A DNA stretch of 64,000 nucleotides from Paraburkholderia phosphatilytica. GTDB lineage: Bacteria; Pseudomonadota; Gammaproteobacteria; Burkholderiales; Burkholderiaceae. The notes below the pieces were generated by a model. It was not told where the DNA came from, searched no databases, and worked only from the letters and a program-made list of their open reading frames with translations. This document shows, in pieces, positions 1-7,443 of the stretch. Numbering within the stretch: position 1 is the first letter of the stretch; every line of letters starts with the position of its first letter. Position numbers and translations under genes: made by a program. The stretch lies in NCBI RefSeq assembly GCF_003443895.1, contig NZ_QQOA01000006.1, positions 1 to 64,000 of the forward strand, written 5' to 3'.

Positions 1-98
1 GCGGCGTGAAGGAGTCGGGCTACGGGCGTGAAGGCTCGAAGTACGGCCTCGACGACTATCTGTCGATCAAGTACCTGTGCCAGGGAGGGTTGGAATGA
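1..98 (+). CDS. gabD: NAD(P)-dependent succinate-semialdehyde dehydrogenase, C-terminal end (partial)
   Basis: Only the last 31 codons are inside the window; the 5' part lies upstream. The tail reads [15 protein letters not shown] followed by a [10 protein letters not shown] segment. This is the characteristic C-terminus of GabD-type aldehyde dehydrogenases, which oxidise succinate semialdehyde to succinate in GABA degradation. The reading frame runs from position 3 to a TGA at 96-98. A related aldehyde dehydrogenase with the same tail cannot be excluded from so short a piece. The next gene is 178 bases away on the same strand, with no recognisable terminator between them. Confidence 0.6.
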   Translation, partial: GVKESGYGREGSKYGLDDYLSIKYLCQGGLE

Positions 99-276
99 CG
101 CGTCGTGTGCGACTCCATGTGACACGTTGAACGGCATCTGACAACAAGCAGACGAGAAGAGGTGTTCTACCCCTGGCAGCACGCATTCGCGAGACAGCTT
201 CACGCAAGGCGTCTACCATGCAGACTCGCGCGCGCCCGATGATGCGGCGTGCGGTTTCCATGTTTCTGCTATCGCC

Positions 277-843
277 ATGAGTCTGCTGCTACGTCTGTTT
301 CTCACGATCCTGTTCGCCCGCCGTCGAGGGCCGCTGCATGTGCTCGATACCTGCGTCACGCCGTATCGCGTGTTGCTGAACGACCTCGACGTGCTGCGTC
401 ACATGACGAACAGCCGCTATTTCTCGATCATGGATCTCGCGCGCGTCGATCTGATGATCCGCAGCGGACTATGGAAGCGGCTCAATGCGCGCGGCTGGTA
501 TCCGGTCGTCACGCTTGAGACGATGCGCTTTCATCGCTCGCTCGAACTGAACGACCGCTACCAGGTGACCACGCGTGTGATCGGCTGGGACGACCGGCAG
601 ATCTTCCTCGAACAGGGCTTCGTACGCGATGGCATGCAGGTTGCGCTCGGCGTGGTTCGCACGCGTTTTCTGAAGCGCGCGGGCGGCACCGTATCGGTCG
701 CGGAGCTGATGGAACTCGCGCAGGTGTCACAGCCTTCGCCGATGTTGCCCGAGTGGGTGGTGCGATGGAGCGAGGCCGATGGCGGCATGCAGACGTCGTC
801 GCGTGCTTCACAGCCGGTGGAAGAAACGACCACGTCGAGCTAG
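277..843 (+). CDS. 4HBT_2-type acyl-CoA thioesterase family protein
   Basis: A 188-residue hotdog-fold protein related to the 4HBT_2/Them6 thioesterases. The segment LNDLDVLRHMTNSRYFSIMD (about residues 38-57) matches the family pattern in which an Asp precedes an H-M-x-N-x-x-Y stretch. A hydrophobic N-terminus (LLLRLFLTILFA) suggests membrane association. The family hydrolyses acyl-CoA thioesters; the substrate here cannot be told. The C-terminal 35 residues are Ser/Thr rich and look disordered. The start is the only ATG that gives a full-length family member. It stands alone between gabD and a HAD phosphatase. Confidence 0.75.
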   Translation: MSLLLRLFLTILFARRRGPLHVLDTCVTPYRVLLNDLDVLRHMTNSRYFSIMDLARVDLMIRSGLWKRLNARGWYPVVTLETMRFHRSLELNDRYQVTTRVIGWDDRQIFLEQGFVRDGMQVALGVVRTRFLKRAGGTVSVAELMELAQVSQPSPMLPEWVVRWSEADGGMQTSSRASQPVEETTTSS

Positions 844-928
844 GCGCGCCGCAGAGACGACCCGGAGACCACCGTGGCGCACTTCGGCTATCCTTCACGT
901 TTCGCCCTCCGTACCGAGACGTCCGCCC

Positions 929-1621
929 ATGTCCGCTTTCCCGTTTGACGCCGTGCTGTTCGATTGCGACGGCGTGCTCGTCGATTCCGAAACCATCACG
1001 AACACCGTGCTCGCGACGATGCTGGGCGAGCTCGGCTGGCATCTGAGTGTCGACGAGACGATGCGGCTTTTCGTCGGCAAGACGGTGATGGACGAAGCGC
1101 CGACGATCCATGCGCACACCGGCGTCACCATCGACGCCGAGTGGATCGAGCAGTTTCGCGCGCGCCGTAATACTGAACTGGAACGCAGCGTCGCGCCGAT
1201 TCCCGGCATCGTCGAGGCGGTGCATGAATTGTCCGCGCGGCTGGATGGGCGCGTCGCGGTGGCGTCGGGCGCGGACCGCTTCAAGGTGCGGCTGCAGCTG
1301 CAGAAGGCGGGTCTGCTCGACTGCTTCGAGGGCAAGATTTTCAGCGGCCACGAACTGGGTCGCAACAAGCCGCATCCCGATGTCTACCTCGCCGCCGCGG
1401 ATGGTCTCGGCGTCGAACCCGCCCGTTGCGCGGTGATCGAAGACTCGGCCACGGGCGCTACCGCCGGCGTGGCGGCGGGCGCCACGGTGTTCGGCTACAG
1501 CCCGAGCAACCACGGCCACAGTTCGCACGATGCGTTGCGCGCCGTCGGCGTCGCGCAGATCTTCGTTGACATGCAGTCGCTGCCGGCGCTGCTGGGCGCG
1601 TGGCGTAACGGCCGGCGCTGA
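929..1621 (+). CDS. HAD-superfamily phosphatase (phosphoglycolate phosphatase/YieH-like)
   Basis: A 230-residue haloacid dehalogenase-type hydrolase. Motif I is FDCDGVLVDSE with nucleophile Asp12 and Asp14. Motif II is the Ser in VASGADRF, the motif III Lys lies in GRNKPHPDVY, and motif IV is VIEDSATGA. The helical cap between motifs I and II is of the C1 type, typical of enzymes that dephosphorylate small sugar phosphates or phosphoglycolate. The start at 929 (MSAFPFDAV) is preferred over an upstream in-frame start at 779 because the HAD fold begins directly there and the extra residues are not family-like. Substrate unknown. Confidence 0.85.
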   Translation: MSAFPFDAVLFDCDGVLVDSETITNTVLATMLGELGWHLSVDETMRLFVGKTVMDEAPTIHAHTGVTIDAEWIEQFRARRNTELERSVAPIPGIVEAVHELSARLDGRVAVASGADRFKVRLQLQKAGLLDCFEGKIFSGHELGRNKPHPDVYLAAADGLGVEPARCAVIEDSATGATAGVAAGATVFGYSPSNHGHSSHDALRAVGVAQIFVDMQSLPALLGAWRNGRR

Positions 1622-1814
1622 AGCTGGCCTGCGTGGAGCCGAAGCGGGACCGCGCCAATCCCAGGTACTGGCGGCCGTTTACCCCGCTATTGGACCGATT
1701 GCCTGGACTTTCGACCCGTTAGATTGTCGTCTGTGCCCGTGCATCCGCGCGGGCGGAAGACTATATCGAAGCGCCGACGGCTCCATCTGCGTCGGCCGGT
1801 GCCGGGAGGATGCG

Positions 1815-2279
1815 ATGGTCAGGAAAGTGTCGCTGTCGAGCGGAAATGGCCGCCGGCATCTGAAGCAGCCGCTCAGCCGCCAGGATGCGGACGCGATCAT
1901 CGTGCGTTTTCGCGTCGCGCTCGAAGCGGTCCGCCAGGGCCGTACCGACGATGCCTGCATCAAGGCGCTCGTGCACGTGTTCCTGCTGGTCGCGTTCCTG
2001 AAGGACGCCGGCCATAGCCGCATCTCCGCGGACATCCTGCGCACCACCGGCGATGCGCTATTCGCGCACATCAACGGCGTTCGCGATCTGGCTGGCAAGC
2101 CGCTGCCGGTTGCGCAACTCGCGCAGATCGTCAACGAATACGACCAGCAGCTGCGCGAAACGCGCTTCGAGGTGTTGCTGAAGGCCAGCCAGCAGCTGGC
2201 GGGCGCTTACCGCAACATGAAGATGCGGCGCGACGCGCAGACGCTCACGGCGGTGGAAGAACTGGAAGTCTGCGCGTAA
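1815..2279 (+). CDS. hypothetical protein
   Basis: A 154-residue soluble protein that I do not recognise. It has no signal peptide, no membrane segment and no cofactor motif. Most of it should be helical, with a Leu/Val-rich core around ALVHVFLLVAFLKDAG. A GGGAGGA Shine-Dalgarno sequence at 1804-1810 sits just before the ATG and decides this start over the longer open frame. It converges on ygiB, 27 bases away. Codon use resembles its neighbours, so it is probably a resident gene. Confidence 0.6.
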   Translation: MVRKVSLSSGNGRRHLKQPLSRQDADAIIVRFRVALEAVRQGRTDDACIKALVHVFLLVAFLKDAGHSRISADILRTTGDALFAHINGVRDLAGKPLPVAQLAQIVNEYDQQLRETRFEVLLKASQQLAGAYRNMKMRRDAQTLTAVEELEVCA

Positions 2280-2306
2280 TAGCGTTCTCGTAGCAGGAGC
2301 ACGGCG

Positions 2307-2807
2307 TTACCCGCCGTGTCCGCCCTCGCCGCCGCCCGAATGGGCTGATTCGCCAAAGCCGCCGCGCGAAATCCCTTCCGATCCGCCGTGGCCCGATTTG
2401 CCCGACAGCGAGCGCGATGAGACGTTGGATTCGGTGACGCCCGTCGAATGACTCGTCGACACGCGCTCGGTCGTTTCGTTGCCATCGCTGTGATAGACGG
2501 TGCCGCCGCGGGTGTAGTACGGCCCGTACCAGTGGCCGCCGTAGTAGCCGCCGCCGTGCGCTCCGCCACCGGACGATCCTGACGCGCCCGATGCCCCCGA
2601 AGCACCGGAAGCCGGCTGCGCGCCATCAGCAACGAACACGCAATCGCCCGCGCGCGACCAGTCCGCTTCGCAATCCGCCTGCGACGCATAGCGCGCACGC
2701 TGGACGTCCACTTTCGAATCGTTGTCGCACGCCGTGACGAGCGATGCACCGGCCAGCACGCCGAGCGTGCCGATCAAGGTCAGCTTCGGACGCTTTTGAA
2801 CCTTCAT
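2307..2807 (-). CDS. ygiB: YgiB-like (DUF1190/UPF0441) lipoprotein
   Basis: A 166-residue predicted lipoprotein. The signal sequence ends in a lipobox (VTAC) with Cys27. The mature N-terminus, including ARYASQADCEADWS, resembles YgiB of enterics. The rest is very rich in Gly and Ser: an ASGASGASG run, a GYYGGHWYGPYY segment and a Gly/His tail. The start codon overlaps the ygiC stop by four bases (ATGA), so the two are translationally coupled, the pairing seen in E. coli ygiBC. Function is not established; an envelope role is inferred from the lipoprotein signal. Confidence 0.75.
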   Translation of the reverse strand: MKVQKRPKLTLIGTLGVLAGASLVTACDNDSKVDVQRARYASQADCEADWSRAGDCVFVADGAQPASGASGASGASGSSGGGAHGGGYYGGHWYGPYYTRGGTVYHSDGNETTERVSTSHSTGVTESNVSSRSLSGKSGHGGSEGISRGGFGESAHSGGGEGGHGG

Positions 2808-3988
2808 GTCGGGTCGTTCTTGATGAAGTAGTGCGGCAGGAAATAGCTGGTGTTGCGCGTGATCGGCTGCAGCTCTTCGCGCACGCAGAGTCCGACCGCT
2901 TCGTCGCCCACCACCCACGATCCGAGCGTCACGTAGCGTCCGCCGAAGCGCGGCAACGGGGCGTACGCCTGATAGATGAAGCCTTCTTCGCCGTAGCGAC
3001 CGGCTTCGTCGATAACGCGCCCATCGGGCAGCGTCAGCGAGATGTTCGCACCTTCGCGCGAGAAGAACGGCTTCTTCGCATGCGGCTTGTCGGCGAAATC
3101 GCTCACGGAAAAGGAGGCGGGCAGCAGGTTTGGATGATCGGGGAAGAGTTGCCAGAGGATCGGCAGGATCGCCTTGTTCGACAGGATCATCTTCCACGGC
3201 GGTTCGACCCAGCGCGTGGGGCTCGCGATCAGGCTCGCGCCGAAGCGTTCGCGCAGCATCCATTCCCACGGATAGAGCTTGAAGATCAGCTCGATGGGCT
3301 CGTCTTCCTCGTCGTAGAACTGGTCGGTGCGATCGACGCCGATCCGGCGCACGTCGAGAATCTTGACCTTCCAGCCGGCCTGCACGGCGGTGTCCATCAT
3401 GTACTCGACGTTGCCGACGTCTTCCATGCTGTCGTAGATGCAAGCGAAATGCAGCGTATCGACGCCGGCATAGTGCTGCCGCAGCATGCCCCAGCGCTCG
3501 ATCAGCGCTTCGTGGATGCTGTTGAACTGGTCGTGCGCGGGCTGCACGTCGGTCTTCCAGAACCACTGCGCGATGCTCGATTCGATCAGTGAAGTGGGCG
3601 TATCCGCGTTGTACTCGTAGAGCTTCGGCGCGCCGCGTTCGTCGAGCGTCAGATCGAAGCGGCCGTACACGTTCGGGTCACGCCGCTCCCACGATGCGCG
3701 GATCAAGCCCTCGAATTCCGTGGGAATCGCCATGCGCGACAGGAGCCGTGCGCGGATCACGTAGTCGACGGCTTCGAGACAGCGGATATGCAGTTCGCGT
3801 GTGGCGGCCCACAGCGTTTCGATCTCGTCTTCGGTGAATACGTAGGCCGCGTCTTCGACCCAGTACGGAAAACGTTGCGCGTCCGGCGGCTGCATCGCGC
3901 CGTGTTCGTCGATCGAATGGAAACGGAAGCCGGCGTCGTCGAGCCGTTGCGGCCAGTCAGGGCGCGGATGCTGTCTCGTTCTTTGCAT
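2804..3988 (-). CDS. ygiC: YgiC-like glutathionylspermidine synthase-family ATP-grasp protein
   Basis: A 394-residue protein of the GSP_synth family, which has an ATP-grasp amide ligase fold. Family-typical stretches include HIRCLEAVDYVI near residue 75, GRFDLTLDE followed by PKLYEYNADTPTS, and near the end KPFFSREGANISL, a region that contributes to nucleotide binding. E. coli YgiC has about 386 residues and starts at the same place relative to RPDW, so the ATG at 3988 is chosen over a GTG at 4048. The enzyme probably joins a peptide to an amine. Unlike full GspSA it has no amidase domain. Cotranscribed with ygiB. Confidence 0.85.
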   Translation of the reverse strand: MQRTRQHPRPDWPQRLDDAGFRFHSIDEHGAMQPPDAQRFPYWVEDAAYVFTEDEIETLWAATRELHIRCLEAVDYVIRARLLSRMAIPTEFEGLIRASWERRDPNVYGRFDLTLDERGAPKLYEYNADTPTSLIESSIAQWFWKTDVQPAHDQFNSIHEALIERWGMLRQHYAGVDTLHFACIYDSMEDVGNVEYMMDTAVQAGWKVKILDVRRIGVDRTDQFYDEEDEPIELIFKLYPWEWMLRERFGASLIASPTRWVEPPWKMILSNKAILPILWQLFPDHPNLLPASFSVSDFADKPHAKKPFFSREGANISLTLPDGRVIDEAGRYGEEGFIYQAYAPLPRFGGRYVTLGSWVVGDEAVGLCVREELQPITRNTSYFLPHYFIKNDPT

Positions 3989-4113
3989 GCGTGGAGGAAC
4001 GCCGATGCGGGTTTTGTCGGGTTTTGTCGATCCGGCGGTATCGTACACCGCGTTTCAGGCGGTGTCGTAAAATTGTCCGGCAACCCCTGCCCACAACTCG
4101 CCGTGATCCCATC

Positions 4114-4959
4114 ATGCCCTTCATCAGCGCGCTGTTCGTCTACCCTGTGAAATCCTGCCGCGGCATCGCGCTCGACGAAGCGCAGCTCGAATCGCACGGC
4201 CTGCGTTGGGATCGCCACTGGATGGTGGTCGACGCAACGGGCCGTTTCGTGTCGCAACGCGAGTACCCGGCGATGGCGCTGATCGCGACCGAACTCGCAG
4301 CCGACGCGCTGCATCTGCGCACGCCCAATGGCGCGGAACTGGTACTGTCATACGCGGCGCCTGCGCATCTGACTCGCGTGCCGGTGAGCGTGTGGCGCGA
4401 TTGCTTCGATGCGCTCGACGAAGGCGACGCCGCCGCGCGCTGGATCTCGGCTGCGATCGGCGCGCCATTGCGGCTCGTGCGTTTCGCCGACGACGTCACG
4501 CGTCTCGCAAGTCGCGACTGGACGCGCGACACCGATGCCCCGACGCGCTTCGCCGATGGATTTCCGCTGCTGGTCGCAAGCGACGCATCGCTCGCGGAAC
4601 TGAACGGCCGGCTGGGCGACAAGGGTGTCGATGCGCTGCCGATGAACCGCTTCCGCCCGAACGTCGTGATCGGCGACATCGAAGCGTTCGACGAAGATTA
4701 CGTGGATACGTTGACGGTGGACGGCGTGGTGCTGCGTCTCGTGAAGCCGTGCGCGCGCTGCCCGATCACGACCGTCGATCAGGCTGCAGGTGACTTCGAT
4801 GCACGCTGGCCGTACGAACCGCTCGACACGCTGGCGACGTACCGCGCGGACCCTCGCGTGGATGGCGGCCTGACCTTCGGTCAGAACGCGATCGTGGTGG
4901 AAGGCGCGGGGCAGCGCTTACGCGTCGGCGCACCGGTGGACGTCGAGCTGAGCTTCTGA
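4114..4959 (+). CDS. MOSC-domain molybdenum cofactor sulfurtransferase-like protein (YcbX/mARC-like)
   Basis: A 281-residue protein with an N-terminal MOSC_N beta-barrel (FISALFVYPVKSCRGI) and a C-terminal MOSC domain. The sequence PCARCPITTVD near residue 212 contains the conserved Cys that ligates the molybdenum cofactor in mARC and YcbX proteins. RFRPNVVI is a second family signature. Such enzymes reduce N-hydroxylated bases using Moco and an electron-transfer partner. No ferredoxin domain is fused here, unlike E. coli YcbX, so a separate redox partner would be needed. The ATG at 4114 places the family start exactly. Confidence 0.85.
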   Translation: MPFISALFVYPVKSCRGIALDEAQLESHGLRWDRHWMVVDATGRFVSQREYPAMALIATELAADALHLRTPNGAELVLSYAAPAHLTRVPVSVWRDCFDALDEGDAAARWISAAIGAPLRLVRFADDVTRLASRDWTRDTDAPTRFADGFPLLVASDASLAELNGRLGDKGVDALPMNRFRPNVVIGDIEAFDEDYVDTLTVDGVVLRLVKPCARCPITTVDQAAGDFDARWPYEPLDTLATYRADPRVDGGLTFGQNAIVVEGAGQRLRVGAPVDVELSF

Positions 4960-5084
4960 CGCTTCCGACGCGAAAACCGCTACGCAGGTAGAATGCGCCG
5001 GATCAGCATGGTCCGCTGCAAGTCGATGCGCGAGGCCGCGCACCATGCGCCATCTTCGCTACCTTGCCTTCACGAGGACCGCGT

Positions 5085-5789
5085 ATGACCGCTCTCTCCG
5101 CTTTCCCGATCCACGACAAATGGCCCGCTGAGCATCCGGACCGCATCCAGCTCTATTCGCTGCCCACGCCGAACGGCGTCAAGGTCTCGATCATGCTGGA
5201 AGAAACGGGCCTGCGTTACGAGCCGCATCTGGTGCGCTTCGACCTGAACGACCAGATGACGCCCGAGTTTCTGTCGGTGAGCCCGAACAACAAGATTCCC
5301 GCGATCATCGACCCGAACGGCCCCGGCGGCAAACCGCTGCCGCTGTTCGAATCCGGCGCGATCCTGATCTACCTCGCCGACAAGAGCGGCAAGTTTATTC
5401 CGGCGGATGTCGCGGCGCGCTACGAAACCATCCAGTGGGTGATGTTCCAGATGGGCGGCATCGGCCCGATGTTCGGCCAGGTCGGCTTTTTCCACAAATT
5501 CGCCGGCAAGGAGTACGAAGACAAGCGTCCGCGCGATCGCTATATCGCGGAGTCGCGGCGTCTGTTGACCGTGCTCGAAAAGCGGCTCACGGGCCGGCAG
5601 TGGATCATGGGCGACGAGTACACGATCGCGGACATTGCGACGTTCCCGTGGGTACGCAATCTGGTCGGCTTCTACGAGGCGGGCGAACTGGTCGGCTTCA
5701 AGGATTTCGTGCAGGTGAAACGCGTGCTCGATGCGTTCCTCGCGCGGCCTGCTGTCGTGAGAGGCCTGGACATCCCAAAGCGCGTCTGA
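5085..5789 (+). CDS. nu-class glutathione S-transferase (YfcG/YghU-like disulfide reductase)
   Basis: A 234-residue GST. The N-terminal thioredoxin-like domain carries LYSLPTPNGVKVSIMLEE and SPNNKIPAIIDP. The TPNG motif and the following Lys are hallmarks of the YfcG/YghU group, which binds two glutathiones and reduces disulfides. The C-terminal helical domain includes the GDEYTIADIATFPW capping motif. A GAGGA Shine-Dalgarno at 5074-5078 precedes the ATG. It converges with the NRAMP gene. A role in thiol redox or detoxification is inferred from the family. Confidence 0.85.
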   Translation: MTALSAFPIHDKWPAEHPDRIQLYSLPTPNGVKVSIMLEETGLRYEPHLVRFDLNDQMTPEFLSVSPNNKIPAIIDPNGPGGKPLPLFESGAILIYLADKSGKFIPADVAARYETIQWVMFQMGGIGPMFGQVGFFHKFAGKEYEDKRPRDRYIAESRRLLTVLEKRLTGRQWIMGDEYTIADIATFPWVRNLVGFYEAGELVGFKDFVQVKRVLDAFLARPAVVRGLDIPKRV

Positions 5790-5850
5790 GCTGGTTTCGC
5801 CGCGGCGCGCGGCGTGCGCTTCGCGTGTTGACGCGCATGGCAACCGCGCT

Positions 5851-7098
5851 TCAAGCGACGAAATAAAACACCGCGCCCGCCACCGCCGCCAGCGACACCG
5901 CCGTACCCATCGCAACCAGCACCCACAGATACACGCCGCGCGGCCGCCGTTCGCGCGGCAGCGTGGTCGCGCCGAGCGCAATCAGCGTGCCGAGCGCGAG
6001 CGGCAGCATCAGCGCATTGACCACCTGCGCCGCGACATTCAGCGACACGAGATTCGGCGTGAGCCACACGAGCGCCGCGCTGAACGCCACCGTGACGACA
6101 TAGACCGCATAGAACCACGGCGCGCGACGCGTATCCGTATCGAGCGAGCGCTGATAGCCAGCCACTTCACCGAGTCCCCACGCAAGCGACATTGAGCAGA
6201 CGATCGCGGCGACCATCGATGCACCCAGCACGCCGACGCCGAACAGCACGCGTCCCACGCGCGGCCCGAGCACCGCGGAGAGCGCGGCGCTGATTTCGCC
6301 GACGCTTTCCAGTGCATGACGCGCGCCGCTCGACGACAGCGTGGCGGCCGCGGCGACCAGCACGGCCGCGGTCAGCAGTTGCGTGAGCACCGCGCCGGCC
6401 GCGGTTTCCACTCGCGCCGCCGTGTAATCGTGCGGACCGAGCCGGCGGTCCACCACCGCGGCCTGCTGGTAGAAAATCATCCACGGATTGAAGGTCGCGC
6501 CGATCAGCGCCGCGATCAGGTACGCGAAGCCGGGGTCGTGGAATGGCTGATCCGCAACGGCACGGCTGAGCTGCGCGAGCTCCGGATGCGCGCGCCATGC
6601 GACGACGAAGAACGTGAGTTCGAACGCGCCGATCACCATCGCGATGCGATCGATGCGTCGATGCGAGCCCGTGAACACCACACCGACCAGCACGGCGAGC
6701 GCGAGCGGCAGCGACACCGAACGCGAGACGCCGATCATTTCGCCGACACCCGCGATGCCGGTGAATTCGGTGACGAGCGAGCCGAGCACCGCGATCGACA
6801 GACCGAACGCCGAGATCCATGCCCAGCCGGGGCCGAGTTTTGCGCGTACCAGTTCACCGTGCCCGCAGCCGGTGAAGATGCCGAGCCGCACGGTCAGTTC
6901 CTGCACCATGTACAGCAGCGGAATCAGCGCAAGCAGCATCGGCAGCAGACGGTAGCCCCACTGCACGCCGCTTTGCGCAGCGGTTACGACGTTGCCCGCG
7001 TCGCAGTCCGCGAGCATCACGAGAAGCCCGGGCCCGCAGGCGGCCAGCCATCGCAGATGCGAGGCAGCGCTCGAGTACGACGGCGGCGAACCTGCCAT
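5851..7098 (-). CDS. NRAMP-family transporter with non-canonical metal-site motifs
   Basis: A 415-residue integral membrane protein with about eleven hydrophobic helices in the NRAMP order. The first-helix signature, normally DPGN, reads DAGN (Asp33 to Asn36, preceded by Asp31). The sixth-helix signature, normally GATxMPH, reads GATFNPW (residues 200-206), so the metal-coordinating Met and the His are replaced by Asn and Trp. The thioether ligand that favours Mn, Fe and Cd is therefore absent, and selectivity probably differs from MntH. The gene is divergent from a tiny membrane-protein ORF 93 bases away. Ion specificity cannot be read from sequence. Confidence 0.8.
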   Translation of the reverse strand: MAGSPPSYSSAASHLRWLAACGPGLLVMLADCDAGNVVTAAQSGVQWGYRLLPMLLALIPLLYMVQELTVRLGIFTGCGHGELVRAKLGPGWAWISAFGLSIAVLGSLVTEFTGIAGVGEMIGVSRSVSLPLALAVLVGVVFTGSHRRIDRIAMVIGAFELTFFVVAWRAHPELAQLSRAVADQPFHDPGFAYLIAALIGATFNPWMIFYQQAAVVDRRLGPHDYTAARVETAAGAVLTQLLTAAVLVAAAATLSSSGARHALESVGEISAALSAVLGPRVGRVLFGVGVLGASMVAAIVCSMSLAWGLGEVAGYQRSLDTDTRRAPWFYAVYVVTVAFSAALVWLTPNLVSLNVAAQVVNALMLPLALGTLIALGATTLPRERRPRGVYLWVLVAMGTAVSLAAVAGAVFYFVA

Positions 7099-7191
7099 GA
7101 ATTCTGAAAGGAAGGGTAGGTAGTATCCGGACTCGGATTGTAGCGCGCGCCTTCGAGCCCTTCGCGCCGCAATGAATCAGTAAGGATCGAA

Positions 7192-7323
7192 ATGAGTACG
7201 TATCTGTTGGTTGCCGCTGGTATCGGTCTTGGCCTGTTGATCGCGCTGCGCGGTATCTGGAATCTCGCACAGCCAGGTTCGTCAGACGATCAGGACGACG
7301 GCCGTAACGGCAAGCAGGAGTAA
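7192..7323 (+). CDS. small single-pass membrane protein, 43 residues
   Basis: An open frame beginning MSTYLLVAAGIGLGLLIA, one strongly hydrophobic helix, followed by an acidic and polar tail (SSDDQDDGRNGKQE). An AAGGA motif at 7182-7186 precedes the ATG at 7192 with suitable spacing. Hydrophobicity pattern, ribosome-binding site and coding-like codon choice support translation. It lies between the divergent NRAMP gene and kup. No function can be assigned. Confidence 0.5.
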   Translation: MSTYLLVAAGIGLGLLIALRGIWNLAQPGSSDDQDDGRNGKQE

Positions 7324-7443
7324 GGAATCCGCAAGGCTGGGTCCGCACCCAGCGCGGCTTCGATTGCGATGCAGATCGACCGATACATCGGCGGACACAT
7401 CGCCGGTGTATCCATGTTGTTTCCCCCAATCCACGACCGGTCC

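Noticed and set aside
3988..4048. Upstream GTG start for ygiC
   Set aside because: It adds 20 residues that do not fit the family, whereas the ATG at 3988 matches the E. coli YgiC start.
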